A DNA stretch of 64,000 bases from Aspidiotus rigidus (Eukaryota > Arthropoda > Insecta > Hemiptera > Diaspididae), in NCBI GenBank assembly GCA_035079385.1, contig JAVHKY010000008.1, forward strand, positions 2,464,001 to 2,528,000, read 5' to 3'. Made by a program: the position numbers and the translations under genes. The notes beneath the pieces were generated by a model. The model worked only from the letters and a program-made list of their open reading frames with translations, was not told the origin of the DNA and did no database searches. Shown one piece after another: positions 9,991-21,019 of the stretch; the stretch's first letter is position 1, and the number at the start of each line of letters is the position of its first letter.

Positions 9991-12900
9991 TTAACTAGAA
10001 AATGGAGAGTGGGTGGAAGGTTTACTGCCGTCAACAAAGATGTTCTTCATTGAAAGTTTTTTCAGGAAATTTCATATACGACTATAAGTCTACCCAAGGC
10101 ACATTTTTTACCAAAAGTTTTCAAGATTTATTCATCCTTCCAGCATGTTTTTTCTTCGAGTCCAATCATTGGTCGTTCATCAGAATTTTTCGGAGATAAT
10201 AACTCGAGAATCACTAGTGCGAATCTCATCTCTAGTATCCAAATCCAATATTTCGTTTCCATTCGGCTGCTTGGAACATTTCGTATTAGTACGCTGATCA
10301 GATTACTGATGGAGGTTTGCGGTCAAGTTCATCTGACCGTGACTACGTGAAAAATCTAAACTACGAGGCGAAAAGTGCTTCGAACAATTTTTCAAAGGTC
10401 GATAGACTCAGCGAGTCAAATAACAAATCTCCGATATTTCCTTTTTTATACTATTTGAAAACAATTACGCAATAGTATTTTTCGTTGCGAACGAGTGACG
10501 CGTAAATAGCAATAACGTGAGCTCTGTCTTCTGTGATCATAAAAACGAAGGCGATTAAAAATATAATTTACTGCGCTTTAAATGTTGTCAAAACGAAATA
10601 AAGGAACTCGAACAGGTCAACGGACTGAAGAAAAAATCGAGTTTCGGATAGAGATGTACTATATTAGTCTTTGGGACTTGAGGACTATATCCTATACAAG
10701 CTGTGATTGTTATGCTGTAACAAACGTAAACGAACTCATAATTCAGATACGCGGGCAAACCATTTTTTTCGCGTTCGAAAAATGCATAAGATTCACGGTC
10801 CACGTAGTACCCATGATGGAATTTCATTGTAATATCGTCGGCTCACAATTCGTGCATGTCAAATTGTGTGTTTCATTTCGCGGGCGGTGCTTACCTCCAG
10901 TTAAATCTAAACGAGTATTTTTTCGTCGAATTCTCTTCAAGTTACTACATTGTAACCTGGCATCATATTCGTAAACCGGTCTCAAAGTCCAACCTTCTAA
11001 GTTATGATTAGGCCTACGCGCGTTGATTTCTCCTCTGATCGCGTGCAATGGTCTACTGCGGCAATCGACAAAAGAGCCTCCTACATAGACGAGAGTTTTT
11101 ACAAGAAAAAATATGAACGTTTCTGGGACTTTTTTTTCCTCTTCTTTTTATAGGTCATTATTCAAGCTTGTGCCATCCTTTTCCTGATTCACGTACAATT
11201 CATTATCAAAGCACGTGTTCGAAAAAAATTGAACGTGCTCCATGTTGGAAAATCCATTAGGAGTTCGAGAGAAGTAGTATGATACTTTGGTTTTTTAAAA
11301 AGTGTCCCTCCTGTCATATAGCTCAAGAGTCGAAATTTGTTAGAGTTTTTGGCCAGACAGCGTACGGCGTACGGCGCACAACAAACTTTTCAACTCCTAT
11401 CGAAAATTCGCAAGATCGGGTCAGGGTTTCCTCTTTTTAATGTCTTTACCAACATCGGCAACCCAGCTGTCTAATGGAAATCTGCGGGTACAACTTTGTT
11501 GGATATCTGCGAGTCCAAATCCGAGTAGATCTTCCTCTCCCTGAAAATTTGCGAGGAATCCTTGGCTTGATCCAGAATAGTTATAGTTCATTGTACTAGA
11601 CTAAGAATTCGGGCGGATGAGCGGAGCGAGTGAGTCGCCGAAAACTATAGTTAGCTTAAAATATGTATTGTATACTAGGAGTCACGGATGTTGATGATGT
11701 CACAAAGAAGTTCAAGCTGGTTGATGTCTTTATGGTACTTTCATCTGTTATCGAAAATTATTCTTTCTCGAGACATTCTGGCTCCGCTAGAACATTTTTT
11801 TCCTTCTCTGGATTTGCATCCGGGTTTTCGCGCGACCATGACCTTGGCACTATGGTAGGCTAAAAGATAATGAAGAAGGAGCCTGGAGCTCATCCAGAAT
11901 GTAGTACCATCGTACCATTTGAAGAAACTGATTTAATGAAAACGATGCAAAGTTCTATTGCCATCAGACCAACCTTACATTTTCGGTTTCAAACCAACAG
12001 ACTCGTGACAAATCTCGAACGCACTACATCAACGCTCTCGTATTAAACTAAAACGTACCTATCACCTTTACTTATGAATATTTTCGAACGAAATGATATA
12101 GAATAATCAAAGTTACGTGAAATCGTACAATACTTAGTTTAAAAACGTTAATATTTACACCTGCATGTTACCCACATGAGTATAGTGTAAAAGGTACCAC
12201 AGTTTAGCGTTTTTAATCAATTAGAGTGAACCATATTTTCATGAAGCTTACTCGTTTACGTATTACCTCTTCACTGAAACAATATGAAGTACTTTTCGTT
12301 ATTTTGTACGCAAAAAAAAAACAACAACAACAACAACCTACACCAATATAGTGCAAACGGAAATAATATTTAATCGTTAAACCGACTTTAAATTCGTTTT
12401 TCGTTTTTGTAAAATTACCGCAGATGTGGGTGATATACAGTATAATGCAATATACATTATTTCGTGAGCGTCAGTGAGGTTAGAGGATGTCTGGATTCCC
12501 ATTTGTAGGAACAGAAATTGAAGTAATCTTTCTAATTTTCTCTAACGTCCAAATGATATTTGTCGCAGCTAACGATCATCGGAATATTTGGAACATCAAC
12601 TCCAGCTCAACTTCCAAGAATTTGAAAGCTATACAGAAGTTTTACAGGATGAATGGACCACGATGGTCGTCTCTGTAAAAACACAATACAAAGGTGGGAC
12701 CTAGAATAAGGTGAGAAACCCCTCGTCTTGAGCCAGAGAAAAGAAAATGAGTTCAAGATTATGGAATCAGTCACATAGTAAAAGAGGGATACACGAACGA
12801 ACTTTACTTCATTTTTATATATCATTGGAAAATTCCGACTTTTTCCTCAATATGTAATTCACATCAACTAAGCATATTTCAGCGACTTTTCCAGCTAGAA

Positions 12901-13040
12901 AAGTGAGGTATACTCAGGAGAGGGGGCAATGGACTTTCTCGAAGTTTTGGAAGTCCTCGATCACAACTAGCACAGAAAAATTTCAGGTTTCCTTAGATAT
13001 TTGTTTATTTATGTACGTACACTGCTTGGGGACCTGTTGC
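9991..13040. other. Intergenic DNA without recognised genes; one (CAA)n microsatellite
   Basis: Open frames in this stretch (for example 10582-10974) have no family features and look fortuitous. A (CAA)n run preceded by A9 lies at about 12309-12338. A repeat-family-Y phrase occurs at about 11300-11400 ('gtacggcgtacggcg' and a 'ctcaagagtcgaaattt' phrase). Confidence 0.45.
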
Positions 13041-13130
13041 TGAGGCCCCTCAAACGTGTCTACTGGTGGGAATCTCTGGGTATTGATGAGGCCAGAGGCC
13101 AAAGCAAAAATATGAAGATGACATGGTTCG

Positions 13131-13334
13131 TTGGGCAGCTACCTCTTCAAAATAAAAAGAAGACGTAGCAGCCGATGTGAATACGGAGGAGAAGAGTTGC
13201 CGAAGCATGTGTTTACGGAATATCCCGTTTATCAAGATAAGAGGCCAGACTTGCTTGAGATAAAAACAAGCAGTGTTCCTACATCGTCAGGACATTATGG
13301 GAAAAGGATCGAGAAACAACACAAAGGAGAATAA
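13131..13334 (+). pseudogene. R1/I-group LINE C-terminal remnant
   Basis: The frame contains CEYGGEELPKHVF followed by EYPVYQDKRPDLL, the pattern 'C-x2-(C/G)-GxEExxxHVxxxCPxYxxxRxxLL' of the terminal zinc knuckle of R1-group LINEs, with the second and last cysteines replaced. Upstream text to about 13040 may be part of it. It precedes rather than follows the RT fragment at 13386, so the two are probably separate insertions. Confidence 0.5.
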
Positions 13335-13385
13335 ATGTAGCCTCTCGCCATAGTAGTTTGGCTGCCCTGCAGTATTGTACGAAAG

Positions 13386-13690
13386 GTGATGGCTTACAGG
13401 AATACACACAAACTAACCGCCGTTGTACCATTAGACAATAAAAGAGCTTCCATTAACATTGTTTGGCTTCACTTAGAACGAAAACTCCCACGTTGGGTCA
13501 ACAGAGTCTTCAAAGGCAACTTGGAAAATAGAAAAATTAACAGCGGAGGACGATCATCGGACGCGCACAAAGGATGCCCTCATGATTCAAGTGTATCCTC
13601 CATCCTTTGGAATATTGGTTTTAACTACATAATGGAGGGGCTCGGAGAGAAATACACGGATGACGGGGGGATTGATCATCTTCAGTAATT
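13386..13690 (+). pseudogene. R1-group LINE reverse transcriptase fragment
   Basis: About 100 codons resemble the R1-group segment between motif A and motif B: 'LPRWVNRVFKGNLENRKI' then KGCPHDSSVSSILWNIGFN, where R1-type elements have KGCPQGSVxSPxLWNxxxN. The Q-G pair of motif B is changed (HD), so the site is non-functional. No catalytic aspartate pair follows before the stop at 13686. Confidence 0.6.
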
Positions 13691-13769
13691 CTGAGCCTAT
13701 AATAAGGAAAAAAATTACTGACAAAATAAACCAAGTGATGTCTAGCCCTCCTAGCAGAAACAGGTCGAG

Positions 13770-15340
13770 TCTTGGAATCAATACGTGAAAATGCCCAGTT
13801 CAACTTTCCTAACCTTGTAAAAGAGGTTCGGTTTCTCGTTAATAATTGTAATTTCGTTATTAAGAAACCTCTAACCAAAAAAGCCATTTTAAAACCTAAC
13901 CCCGTTCCTCCCCTCCTTTACGGGTTACCAAAAATTCATGTGGAAGGTGTACCCATATGCGACCCGTGGTCTCTTTTGTCGACTCTCCGACCTACTCCCT
14001 TGCAAAATTTCTAGGTCGCTGGTTCAAGTCTAGAGTGGAGTTCGAGTCTCCCCACTCCGTATTGAATTCATGTACCCTCGCTAACAACCTGAAGGATGTT
14101 TCCCTCCCTCAAGGCGTAACTTTATGTTCCTTCGATGTGGTGGGGTTATTTCCCAACATCCCAAAGGCTGCTACTATGCAGCGGATGGGTGAGTTACTTG
14201 TAAAATCTGGCGTCCCGCATGAGGAAATGGCTGAATTCTTTGACCTATTGAGGGTCTGTTGGCTCCCGAACTTTTGTAAATTTAATGATAAATTCTACGA
14301 GTTCCCTGAGGAAGTGGGGATCCCTATTGGTTCTCCTCTGGGTTCTCTTATTTCAGAAGTTTTTATGTCGAAATTTGAGGGCGACCTATTCTCCTCAGGC
14401 CAGGTGTTTGTGAGTCACATACACAATGGGCATAGGTACGTTGGCGACGTTTTGTGTGCGTGTACCGGTCCAACAGAACTCCTTAGCGAGTTTCTTCATT
14501 TTTTAAATAGCCTTTACCCTTCCAGAAAATTTACATTGGAAGTTGGTGGCTCCGTTATAAACTTTCTGGACTTGTCTATTTCCGTCACGACGGCGTCCAT
14601 CAATTTGGTATTTACAGGAAAAATACCTCGACCGGTATTACTATCCACGGGTCGTCATTCGTACTTGTTGCCCACAAAGTTGCTATGTTTAATAGCCTAA
14701 TACATCGCTTGACTCATATCCCATTGAGTCAAGCCGCTTTTCAGAAAGAATTAATGACTATAAAGTACCTGGCTAGAGTCAACCAGGTCAGGATCGATGT
14801 TGACCTGATGGTTCGTAGGAGGCTCACAAGGAAATGCCTTGACTCTACCACCTCTTTCCCCTGGTATTTACGCCAAGATGGTAGGAAACGGTGGATTAAG
14901 CTTCCGTTTCTGGGCAAGTTTTCATTGGAGTTGGGCCGTATCCTCCGCACTTTCGGTTTTCGGCCGGCCTACTATAATGCCAACACGGTTAAGAGCCTTT
15001 TCGTTAAACTAAAGGACCCTATCCCGGTGGCCAAGAGGGGAGGGGTGTGGAGATTGCCCTAGCGTCTATATAGGAATGACCAGCCGTAAGCTCCAAATTA
15101 GGGTTGACGAACATAAAAAAACTTGGATGAAAAAGAAAGTAGGGGAGTCAGCCTTTGATCGAAAATGATCACAATTTTAAAGAGGGGTCCGAAGTCCTCC
15201 TTCATAAGGAAAACTCTTACTTCAAGCGTGTGGCTCTTGAGGAAATAGAAATCCTCCGTCATCAGAATAATAGTAGCGTTACCGTTTTGAACCTCGTACA
15301 TTCCTGAAGAAGGATTGATCGATTAGTCTACGGAAATGAT
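13770..15340 (+). pseudogene. Penelope-like element (family B), nearly full RT plus GIY-YIG, frameshifted
   Basis: Three frames must be joined. 13772-13960 gives the N-terminal RT region ending LLYGLPKIHVEGVP. 13957-14700 gives RPVVSFVDSPTYSLAKFL, motif A LCSFDVVGLFPNIP, motif B GIPIGSPLGSLISEVFM and motif C YVGD, where PLEs have YVDD, so the active-site aspartate is lost. 14685-15062 gives the linker with KRGGVWRLP, the start of the GIY-YIG domain; a stop and frame change lead to VYIGMTSRKL and then VDEHKK, the YIG half. A hammerhead-like remnant follows (15304). This PLE differs from the family at 1.1 and 57.6-60.1 kb. It is a dead copy with the domain order RT then EN expected of Penelope. 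Confidence 0.85.
15304..15338 (+). ncRNA. Decayed hammerhead-like motif after PLE family B stop
   Basis: CTGAAGA, a hairpin-like stretch, then GGAAATG follows directly after the PLE's last coding triplets. The box order matches the arms at 5707-5738 and 5932-5961, but GAAAC has become GAAAT and the stem is imperfect. Listed as a relic only. Confidence 0.3.
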
Positions 15341-15639
15341 TCACATTTCGATGACTCGTAGCGTCGGTCATGATTTCGCTCGATGTCGCTGGTTCTTGTT
15401 GGTGCTGGCTTTAGTCGCTTTCCACATTTCGAGAATGGCTGATTAGCCGAAAGCGCTCGTGTTTTCAATTTTCGTGTGGTCTTTTTGCATCTCTGTTTTG
15501 TGTAACTCTTTCGAGTATCCTCGTCATCAAGTCTTGGACTTGACGTCAATAAGAAACTATGGATTGAGTGCGCAGGAATGCACCTCCCCCCCCCCCCTCT
15601 GTACAGAATAAAAATTGGGAACCAAACAATCATCTCAGA

Positions 15640-15965
15640 AAGAAAGTATCAAATACTTGAAAGTATAACTAGACTACAAACTTCATTGGGATAGACAAAT
15701 AGAAAACATCTGCGAGAACACAATGAAAATGATCCCTAAAATAGTAGGAATGTGACGAAACACGTATGGATACTCCAACGAAGCACAAGCACAATACCCG
15801 CCTTCCCAAAGTATGGCCCTTCCATATTTGTACACAGACCAGAGGCACACAAGTAGCTCAAGTCCACAGAGACATAACCATCTGTTGCCTACGATTGTAT
15901 ACAAGTATCAACTACCTCCTCAGCACAATAATTACAAACTCCAACCCATTATTCTTGGAGATTAC
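15640..15965 (+). pseudogene. R1-group LINE fragment, post-RT region
   Basis: Translation with stops gives KYLKV (for KYLGV), LDYKLHWDRQIENICENT and MIPKIVGM, then, in a shifted frame, segments similar to AHRLETHKSS and LRLYTSINYLLSTIITN. This is the conserved stretch after the RT thumb in R1-group LINEs. Two stops and a frameshift show it is dead. It is cut at about 15966 by family-Y repeat sequence (15970-16115). Confidence 0.6.
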
Positions 15966-15969
15966 AGTA

Positions 15970-16115
15970 CGAAAAAAAAACCTGACGGGTTCTTTAACGG
16001 AGTTGGAAAAATTTTCGACCTCCAAGCTATTTATGACAGGAGGGCGACCTTGAAGTTGCTGACCGGTTTTACGGCGGACAACCCCCCCAATAAAACAGGT
16101 CCCATATTGAAAATG
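15970..16115. repeat. Short family-Y repeat fragment inside LINE debris
   Basis: The text 'ttggaaaaattttcgacctccaagctatttatgacaggagggcgac' and 'ccccccaataaaacaggtccc' matches the shared core of family Y. It separates two pieces of R1-group sequence. Confidence 0.55.
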
Positions 16116-16260
16116 GCAACTCATGAGGCACACTCTCGAATATCTATCTTGAGGAAAGCATTAAAATCATACACGAAGAAGCCACACAAAAATAAGAATC
16201 GTGGTATTATAGAAACCCTCGTGACCAATGAACCAAGGAACTAATACCCAACGTTGGAGT

Positions 16261-16539
16261 GCTCGATCTCGATCTCGACCTCGACATCTACTTCTTCCTC
16301 TCGCAAGAGGTGTCGGGTCATGGGTGTTTTGCAAATTACTTTTACTCTAGAAAAATAAGAGATAAATCAATATACTGATTTGGAGCACCTAAAGAAGATG
16401 CAGCTCATATACTAAAAAGAGTGCAGCAATATGCTCCAATCCCACCGATCAAACAACCTTAGAATCGAAGAAGAGGAATCAATCAAACACCTGCAGCAAA
16501 CGCTGAAGAATAAAAAATTAGATGCCATTGCAGGACTGT
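16261..16539 (+). pseudogene. R1-group LINE C-terminal zinc-knuckle remnant
   Basis: Translation gives FFLSQEVSGHGCFANYFYSR, then FGAPKEDAAHILKR, then a frame with ESIKHLQQTLKNKKLDAIAGL. R1-group proteins have 'LTGHGCFxxYL...C-x2-CGxxEDAxHxLxxC' here. The first cysteine pair is gone. The final 18 bp (16521-16538) recur upstream of repeats at 39.36 and 53.64 kb. Confidence 0.55.
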
Positions 16540-17155
16540 TTTATGGGGGTTTTTCGAGACGTTTGCCGTACGCCGTACGCCGTCCGGCAAAAAACTTGGA
16601 AAAATTTCGACCCTTGAGCCATATATGATAGGAGGGGGACTTGGAAAAATTTTGACTCTCGAGCTATATATGATAGCTCGGAGGACGAAATTTTTCCAAG
16701 TCCCCTCCCCCTGTCCGTGACGTCATCGTCCGCGAGCGCGCCGTGTGTTGTCCGGCGAAAAACTTAGAAAACTTTTGACTGCTATTGTATCTAGCTTGGA
16801 GCATGAAATTTTTCTAAACTTGAAAAAATTTCGAATGGAGATAAAATTTCTTCAAGTCCCCCTTCTCTCATAATAAAGCTCGAGAATGAAAAATTTTCAA
16901 CAGGGAACCAATCTTTTGGGGGGTTTTTTGAGAAATTTTCCAGGCGCCGTTCGCCTTCCGGCAAAAAACTTGGATAAATTTCTTATCGTATATAGCTTGG
17001 AGGATGAGATTTACGTAAGTCCCCCTCCTATCATATATAGCTCGGAGGTCGGCATTTTTTCAAGTCCCCCTCCCCTCTACCAACCTCTCTCGGACTCGTG
17101 CTCGCGGACGAAAATTTCCTGAAAGTACCCCTACGAAAGGAAGAGCGGGTTCCTC
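16540..17155. repeat. Dispersed repeats of families Y and X
   Basis: The stretch has 'ttttatggggg-ttttt-gagacgtttgccgtacgccg', then repeated 'acttggaaaaatttcgac...gagc-atatatgatagg' units in alternating orientation, and ends at 17098-17153 with the family-X terminus 'cgcggacgaaaatttcctga' and 'agcgggttcctcgct'. The 40-60-bp units are tandem and palindromic. No coding potential. Confidence 0.65.
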
Positions 17156-19529
17156 GCTAAGGCTCGTAAAGTCGAGAAGACCCTCTCATTCAAACGATGA
17201 AGAAATTATGGGCATTCGAAACCACAGACAGAGAGAGCTAAAGAAGAAATGAATTCTGAGAGAGACAATAGGCTCAGATCTTACTGTCAGCCAACTTTTT
17301 ATTGCGTATGTATGGAAAAGCTCCGTAAAGATTCATGTCAAACTGGCGGAAGTATAAAAGTAGTATGCTGCATAGAACGGGAGGAAGGGGAAACAACTCA
17401 CACAGACTTTTGAATTGGGAGGCGGTAGTGAAGGGTCACTCTTAATTTCGTGCCCATAAATAATAATAAATACGCTGTTTTTAATAGCGATTTTTTGGTG
17501 TTGAGTCAGCACCACTCCTCGTCTAACATCCTCACCGTTTGCGCAAAAATGAATGTTCTGTCTCAGTTAACCAATTGAAATTTGAAATCAAGGGTAAACA
17601 AATTTGTAACAACAGACTTTATTTTCCTACATTTGAGTGACTGACGGGATTAATGTTGGACTAGGAGGCGCCATAATCCTCAGACAAAGAATACCACAAC
17701 CTTGTCAAGTTATTTAGCGTCAGACCTTCTCCTCGAAGTTATCCCGAAGGATCAGACGGTGTAATTATTACCATCGTCCTAATTGAAAAAAATCCCTGCT
17801 GTAGGGTAGGTTAATGCGAGATAGATTAATGCATAAACTGGTCGCGTCAAATGAAACTAGCACGGTGTACGAGATAAGCTCGATGGACAGTGATTACCTT
17901 AATTAACTCCACGAAGTTCTGCGCTGAAAATCCAGAATGTTAGATGTTGAAGCTTTACTTCTTCTCTAAACGATAAGACATATTTTCTGGACACCTCACC
18001 CACAAAGCTTTATTTTATTTATGAATCGCGAGTTTTATCAAATAAATCTACGGGCATCTCAAGAATTATGCGTGCTCGTATAGTGGTTCTTTTTTTCTTC
18101 ACGATATAAATGTAATCAACAAGTCTCGATAAAACGACTTGTTGATTTTTCGTGTTCCCTGGTAAAGTTATTCAATGTTAGAGGTGGCCGCTTATCGTGC
18201 GCAAAAGGTAACGATGTGTGAAAAACCGGAATCGCCGGACACACAGGATACACATTAATTTCAACTGTTCACTTCACTCGGAGACAAGCAAAATTTTTCG
18301 GGTAATAATATAGTCGTGGCTTACAGGTAATTACTCGATTTCGTTTGCATTGTGCAGAAGTTGTTCAACTTAGATATTCACTTATATTATAGGTACCGGT
18401 TATCGTAGGCTGAAGTATAACGATGACGGTGTCACATTAAAAATGATATTTCACACACCGGCACCGTATTCGTATTTTACCGTATACGAATATTAGGTTT
18501 AATAACTTCAGCAGCTGATGATCTAGTTATAGAATATAGAGGATTTATACGTATAAAGTAAATTTTTGTGTTTGTGTGATACCAAGACGTACGTTACAAA
18601 ATATTACGGGCGGACGTGCAATTTATTAACGCATCGTATCCGGTAATCGGAAACGGCCGTAAACTTACCTAGAGAAACGTTCACGTCGTACATACGGCCT
18701 TATATTTCGAAATAAATTACTATCTTTAATTTAGTTGACAAATAGTATATCAAAAAGATGTACTCGCAAATTCTGGTGTGACTAGAATTCGTCCATGTTA
18801 TTTGTACTGCACTCGAGTATCTCGGTGCCCCGTCTTTTTCTCTGCATTCATCGGTGAGACACAATGTATATATGCGCGCTGTAGTCAATTTTAATTAAAT
18901 CTTCTCGTATTTCAAGAACTTGAGAACAGAACAAGAAAGTTTTCTAGCCTATCTTGTGGTGAGAAGACTGATTAGTGTTGAAGGACGATTTTTAAAACTC
19001 TTCAAATTACACAATGCTCGCAATCGCCATTTCACGAAGTCTCACGAGCTATCGGCGACGACACAAGACTAAATGTAAGGTGAAATAATTTTTCAATTGA
19101 TCAAATTATTTCAATGATCCGTTCATTGGTCTTACAGGAATAATAATGATAACGCGATATCACTATAAGATATAAAAAGATGCGGTAAGAACAAAGTATA
19201 CCAAAAGGAAGGAGATTGCACCCTGCGCAAGCGTATGATTTTTCTCCTTACTTATGACCGTTTGATCTCTTGAAGTTATAGAATGGATTTACTATTGACA
19301 CAAGAAAAGAAGATATGCCGTTGATATTACGCATGAAAGCATCATGGGAATGCGAAAACTAAGAAAAAAGTATTTTATCTGTTGAAACTGAGCAAAAAAA
19401 ATGTCTAACAACAAACGACTTTCTACCTCATCCTGAAATTACGCATTGCGCTTAAATATCCTATCTCAGAATGTTCCACCCTCTACCTTATTATATAAAT
19501 TATTCTGTTGTTGTCTCGCATCCCTCATA
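17156..19529. other. AT-rich intergenic DNA, no recognised gene
   Basis: No supported coding frame, terminal repeats or RNA gene was seen. Composition is typical of the unique-looking segments of this window. Confidence 0.4.
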
Positions 19530-19660
19530 CCACTCCTCCCATTAAACTGTTGATCGTCTCCGATTTCCTGGCATCATTAAATGCTGTCACTAGCCGCTTT
19601 TCTTCTCATCCACTCATAAACTGTATTCACACTATCATCAAACTCCATTTCCCCAACCCC
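19530..19660 (+). pseudogene. LINE RNase H fragment related to the element at 3236-5170
   Basis: One frame reads LLIVSDFLASLNAVTSRFSS then HPLINCIHTII, aligning with FLVISDSLSSFDAISNHTSS / HPLISRIHTLI of the LINE at 4520-4620 (the RNase H segment with the third acidic residue). It stops where the foldback-like element begins at 19662, and no continuation was found right of 23208. Confidence 0.55.
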
Positions 19661-19661
19661 C

Positions 19662-20056
19662 CATGACGGAATTTTGAGTCGCGACTAATGCCACAATTTT
19701 GTTCACATTTTGTTCAATTTTGTTCAACAAATTTTAAATTCTGTTCACTCGTCGTTTCCCCGCTACAGCCATTTCAGATTTGGATTTAATTGGGTTCAAA
19801 TCTATGTGATAGTTTTGTTCACATTTTGTTCAACAAATTTTAAATTTCGTTCACTCGTCGTTTCCCTGCTACAGACATTTCAAATTTGTGGGGCTGGGGA
19901 AATGTAGCCCCCCTATCTTCGAATTTAATTGGGTTCAAATCTATGTGATCGTTTTGTTCACATTTTGTTCAGTTTTGTTCAACAAATTTTAAATTTTGTT
20001 CGCTCGTCGTTTCCCCGCTACATCCATTTCAAATTTGGGGGCCTAAGGAAATGTAT
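19662..20056 (+). repeat. Left inverted end, about three 110-140-bp subrepeats
   Basis: Subrepeats begin at about 19695, 19813 and 19953 with 'ttttgttcacattttgttca', pass through 'ttcactcgtcgtttcc-c-gctaca-ccatttcaaattt' and end with 'ttgggttcaaatctatgtgat'. The last is truncated where 'gtatacagggtggaccagaa' begins at 20053. Confidence 0.8.
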
Positions 20057-20299
20057 ACAGGGTGGACCAGAAAGATGTTACCAGTTAAATGAGTGTTTGC
20101 GCAAAAACGCAAAATATTAGACGTATAGTTTAAATGTACGAATTTTGTATCTCAATTTTATCTCCAATTTGAGCCACATCCGAAGTTTCTACAACTTTTC
20201 TAAGTCGAGTTATGAACCAAAATGTCCCGAAAATTTACCAAATCGCCAGGGTTCCCAAAATAGAGCTTGAAAATTAATTAATTTACTGCAGGATTGAGC

Positions 20300-20980
20300 T
20301 GAATTTTGAAAATTTTAATAATCAAATTATTCTTTCTGAGTTGAATTTGGACGGGGAAAACGAGAAAAATAGTAACAAAATCCTAAGAAGCAGCAAAATA
20401 AGTCAATAGGCCCAAAAAGTGTCAAAATTCCCCCAAGTTGGAAAATCGTTCAAACTTTTAAATTGTAATTCGATTTTTAAGTGGAATTTCGCGCTGAGTC
20501 CGAAAAAAATGTTTAAAAAATTCTTCGAAGCACCGACATGGGTTCATGGGCCCTAAAAAGGTCAAAATTTCCCCATATTGGAAAATTGTTCAAACTTTCA
20601 AATTTTAATTCGATTTTCAAGTGGAAGTTTGCGCTGAGTCGGAAAAAAATGCTTAAACAGTTCTTCAAAGCACCAGAAAGGGCCAAAATTTTTCCAAATC
20701 GGAAAATCGTTCAAACTTTCAAATTTTAATTTGATTTTCAAGAGGCATTTTGAGCTGAGTCCGAGAAAAATGCTTGAAAAATTCCTCGAAGCACCAAAAT
20801 GGGATGGTGGGCTCAAAGAGAATCAAAATTCCTCCAAGATGAAAAATTGCGTAATCTTCAAAAGTTGTTTTCAATTCTGAAGTAAAATTTAGCGCCGTGT
20901 CCGAGAATAATACTGAAATGGCCCTAGATGATCTCCAAAATGAAAAATCAAAATTTTTTCTCATTCTGCAGTAAAATTGT
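20300..20980 (+). repeat. Tandem array S1, about 120-140-bp unit, five diverged copies
   Basis: Units start at about 20310, 20451, 20591, 20712 and 20850, each with 'caaactttcaaattttaatt-gattttcaag', then 'gctgagtccgagaaaaatgctt', then 'ttcttcgaagcacca', then 'ccaaat-ggaaaatcgtt'. Copies differ by substitutions and indels; the last is the most diverged. Non-coding. Confidence 0.8.
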
Positions 20981-21019
20981 TGATTCAGGGATGGAAGGAA
21001 TGTTGACAAGTTCGTCGGC

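Noticed and set aside
10582..10974. 130-codon plus-strand frame
   Set aside because: No domain, no repeat relation, no coding-like composition, and a similar-sized frame opposite it; judged fortuitous.
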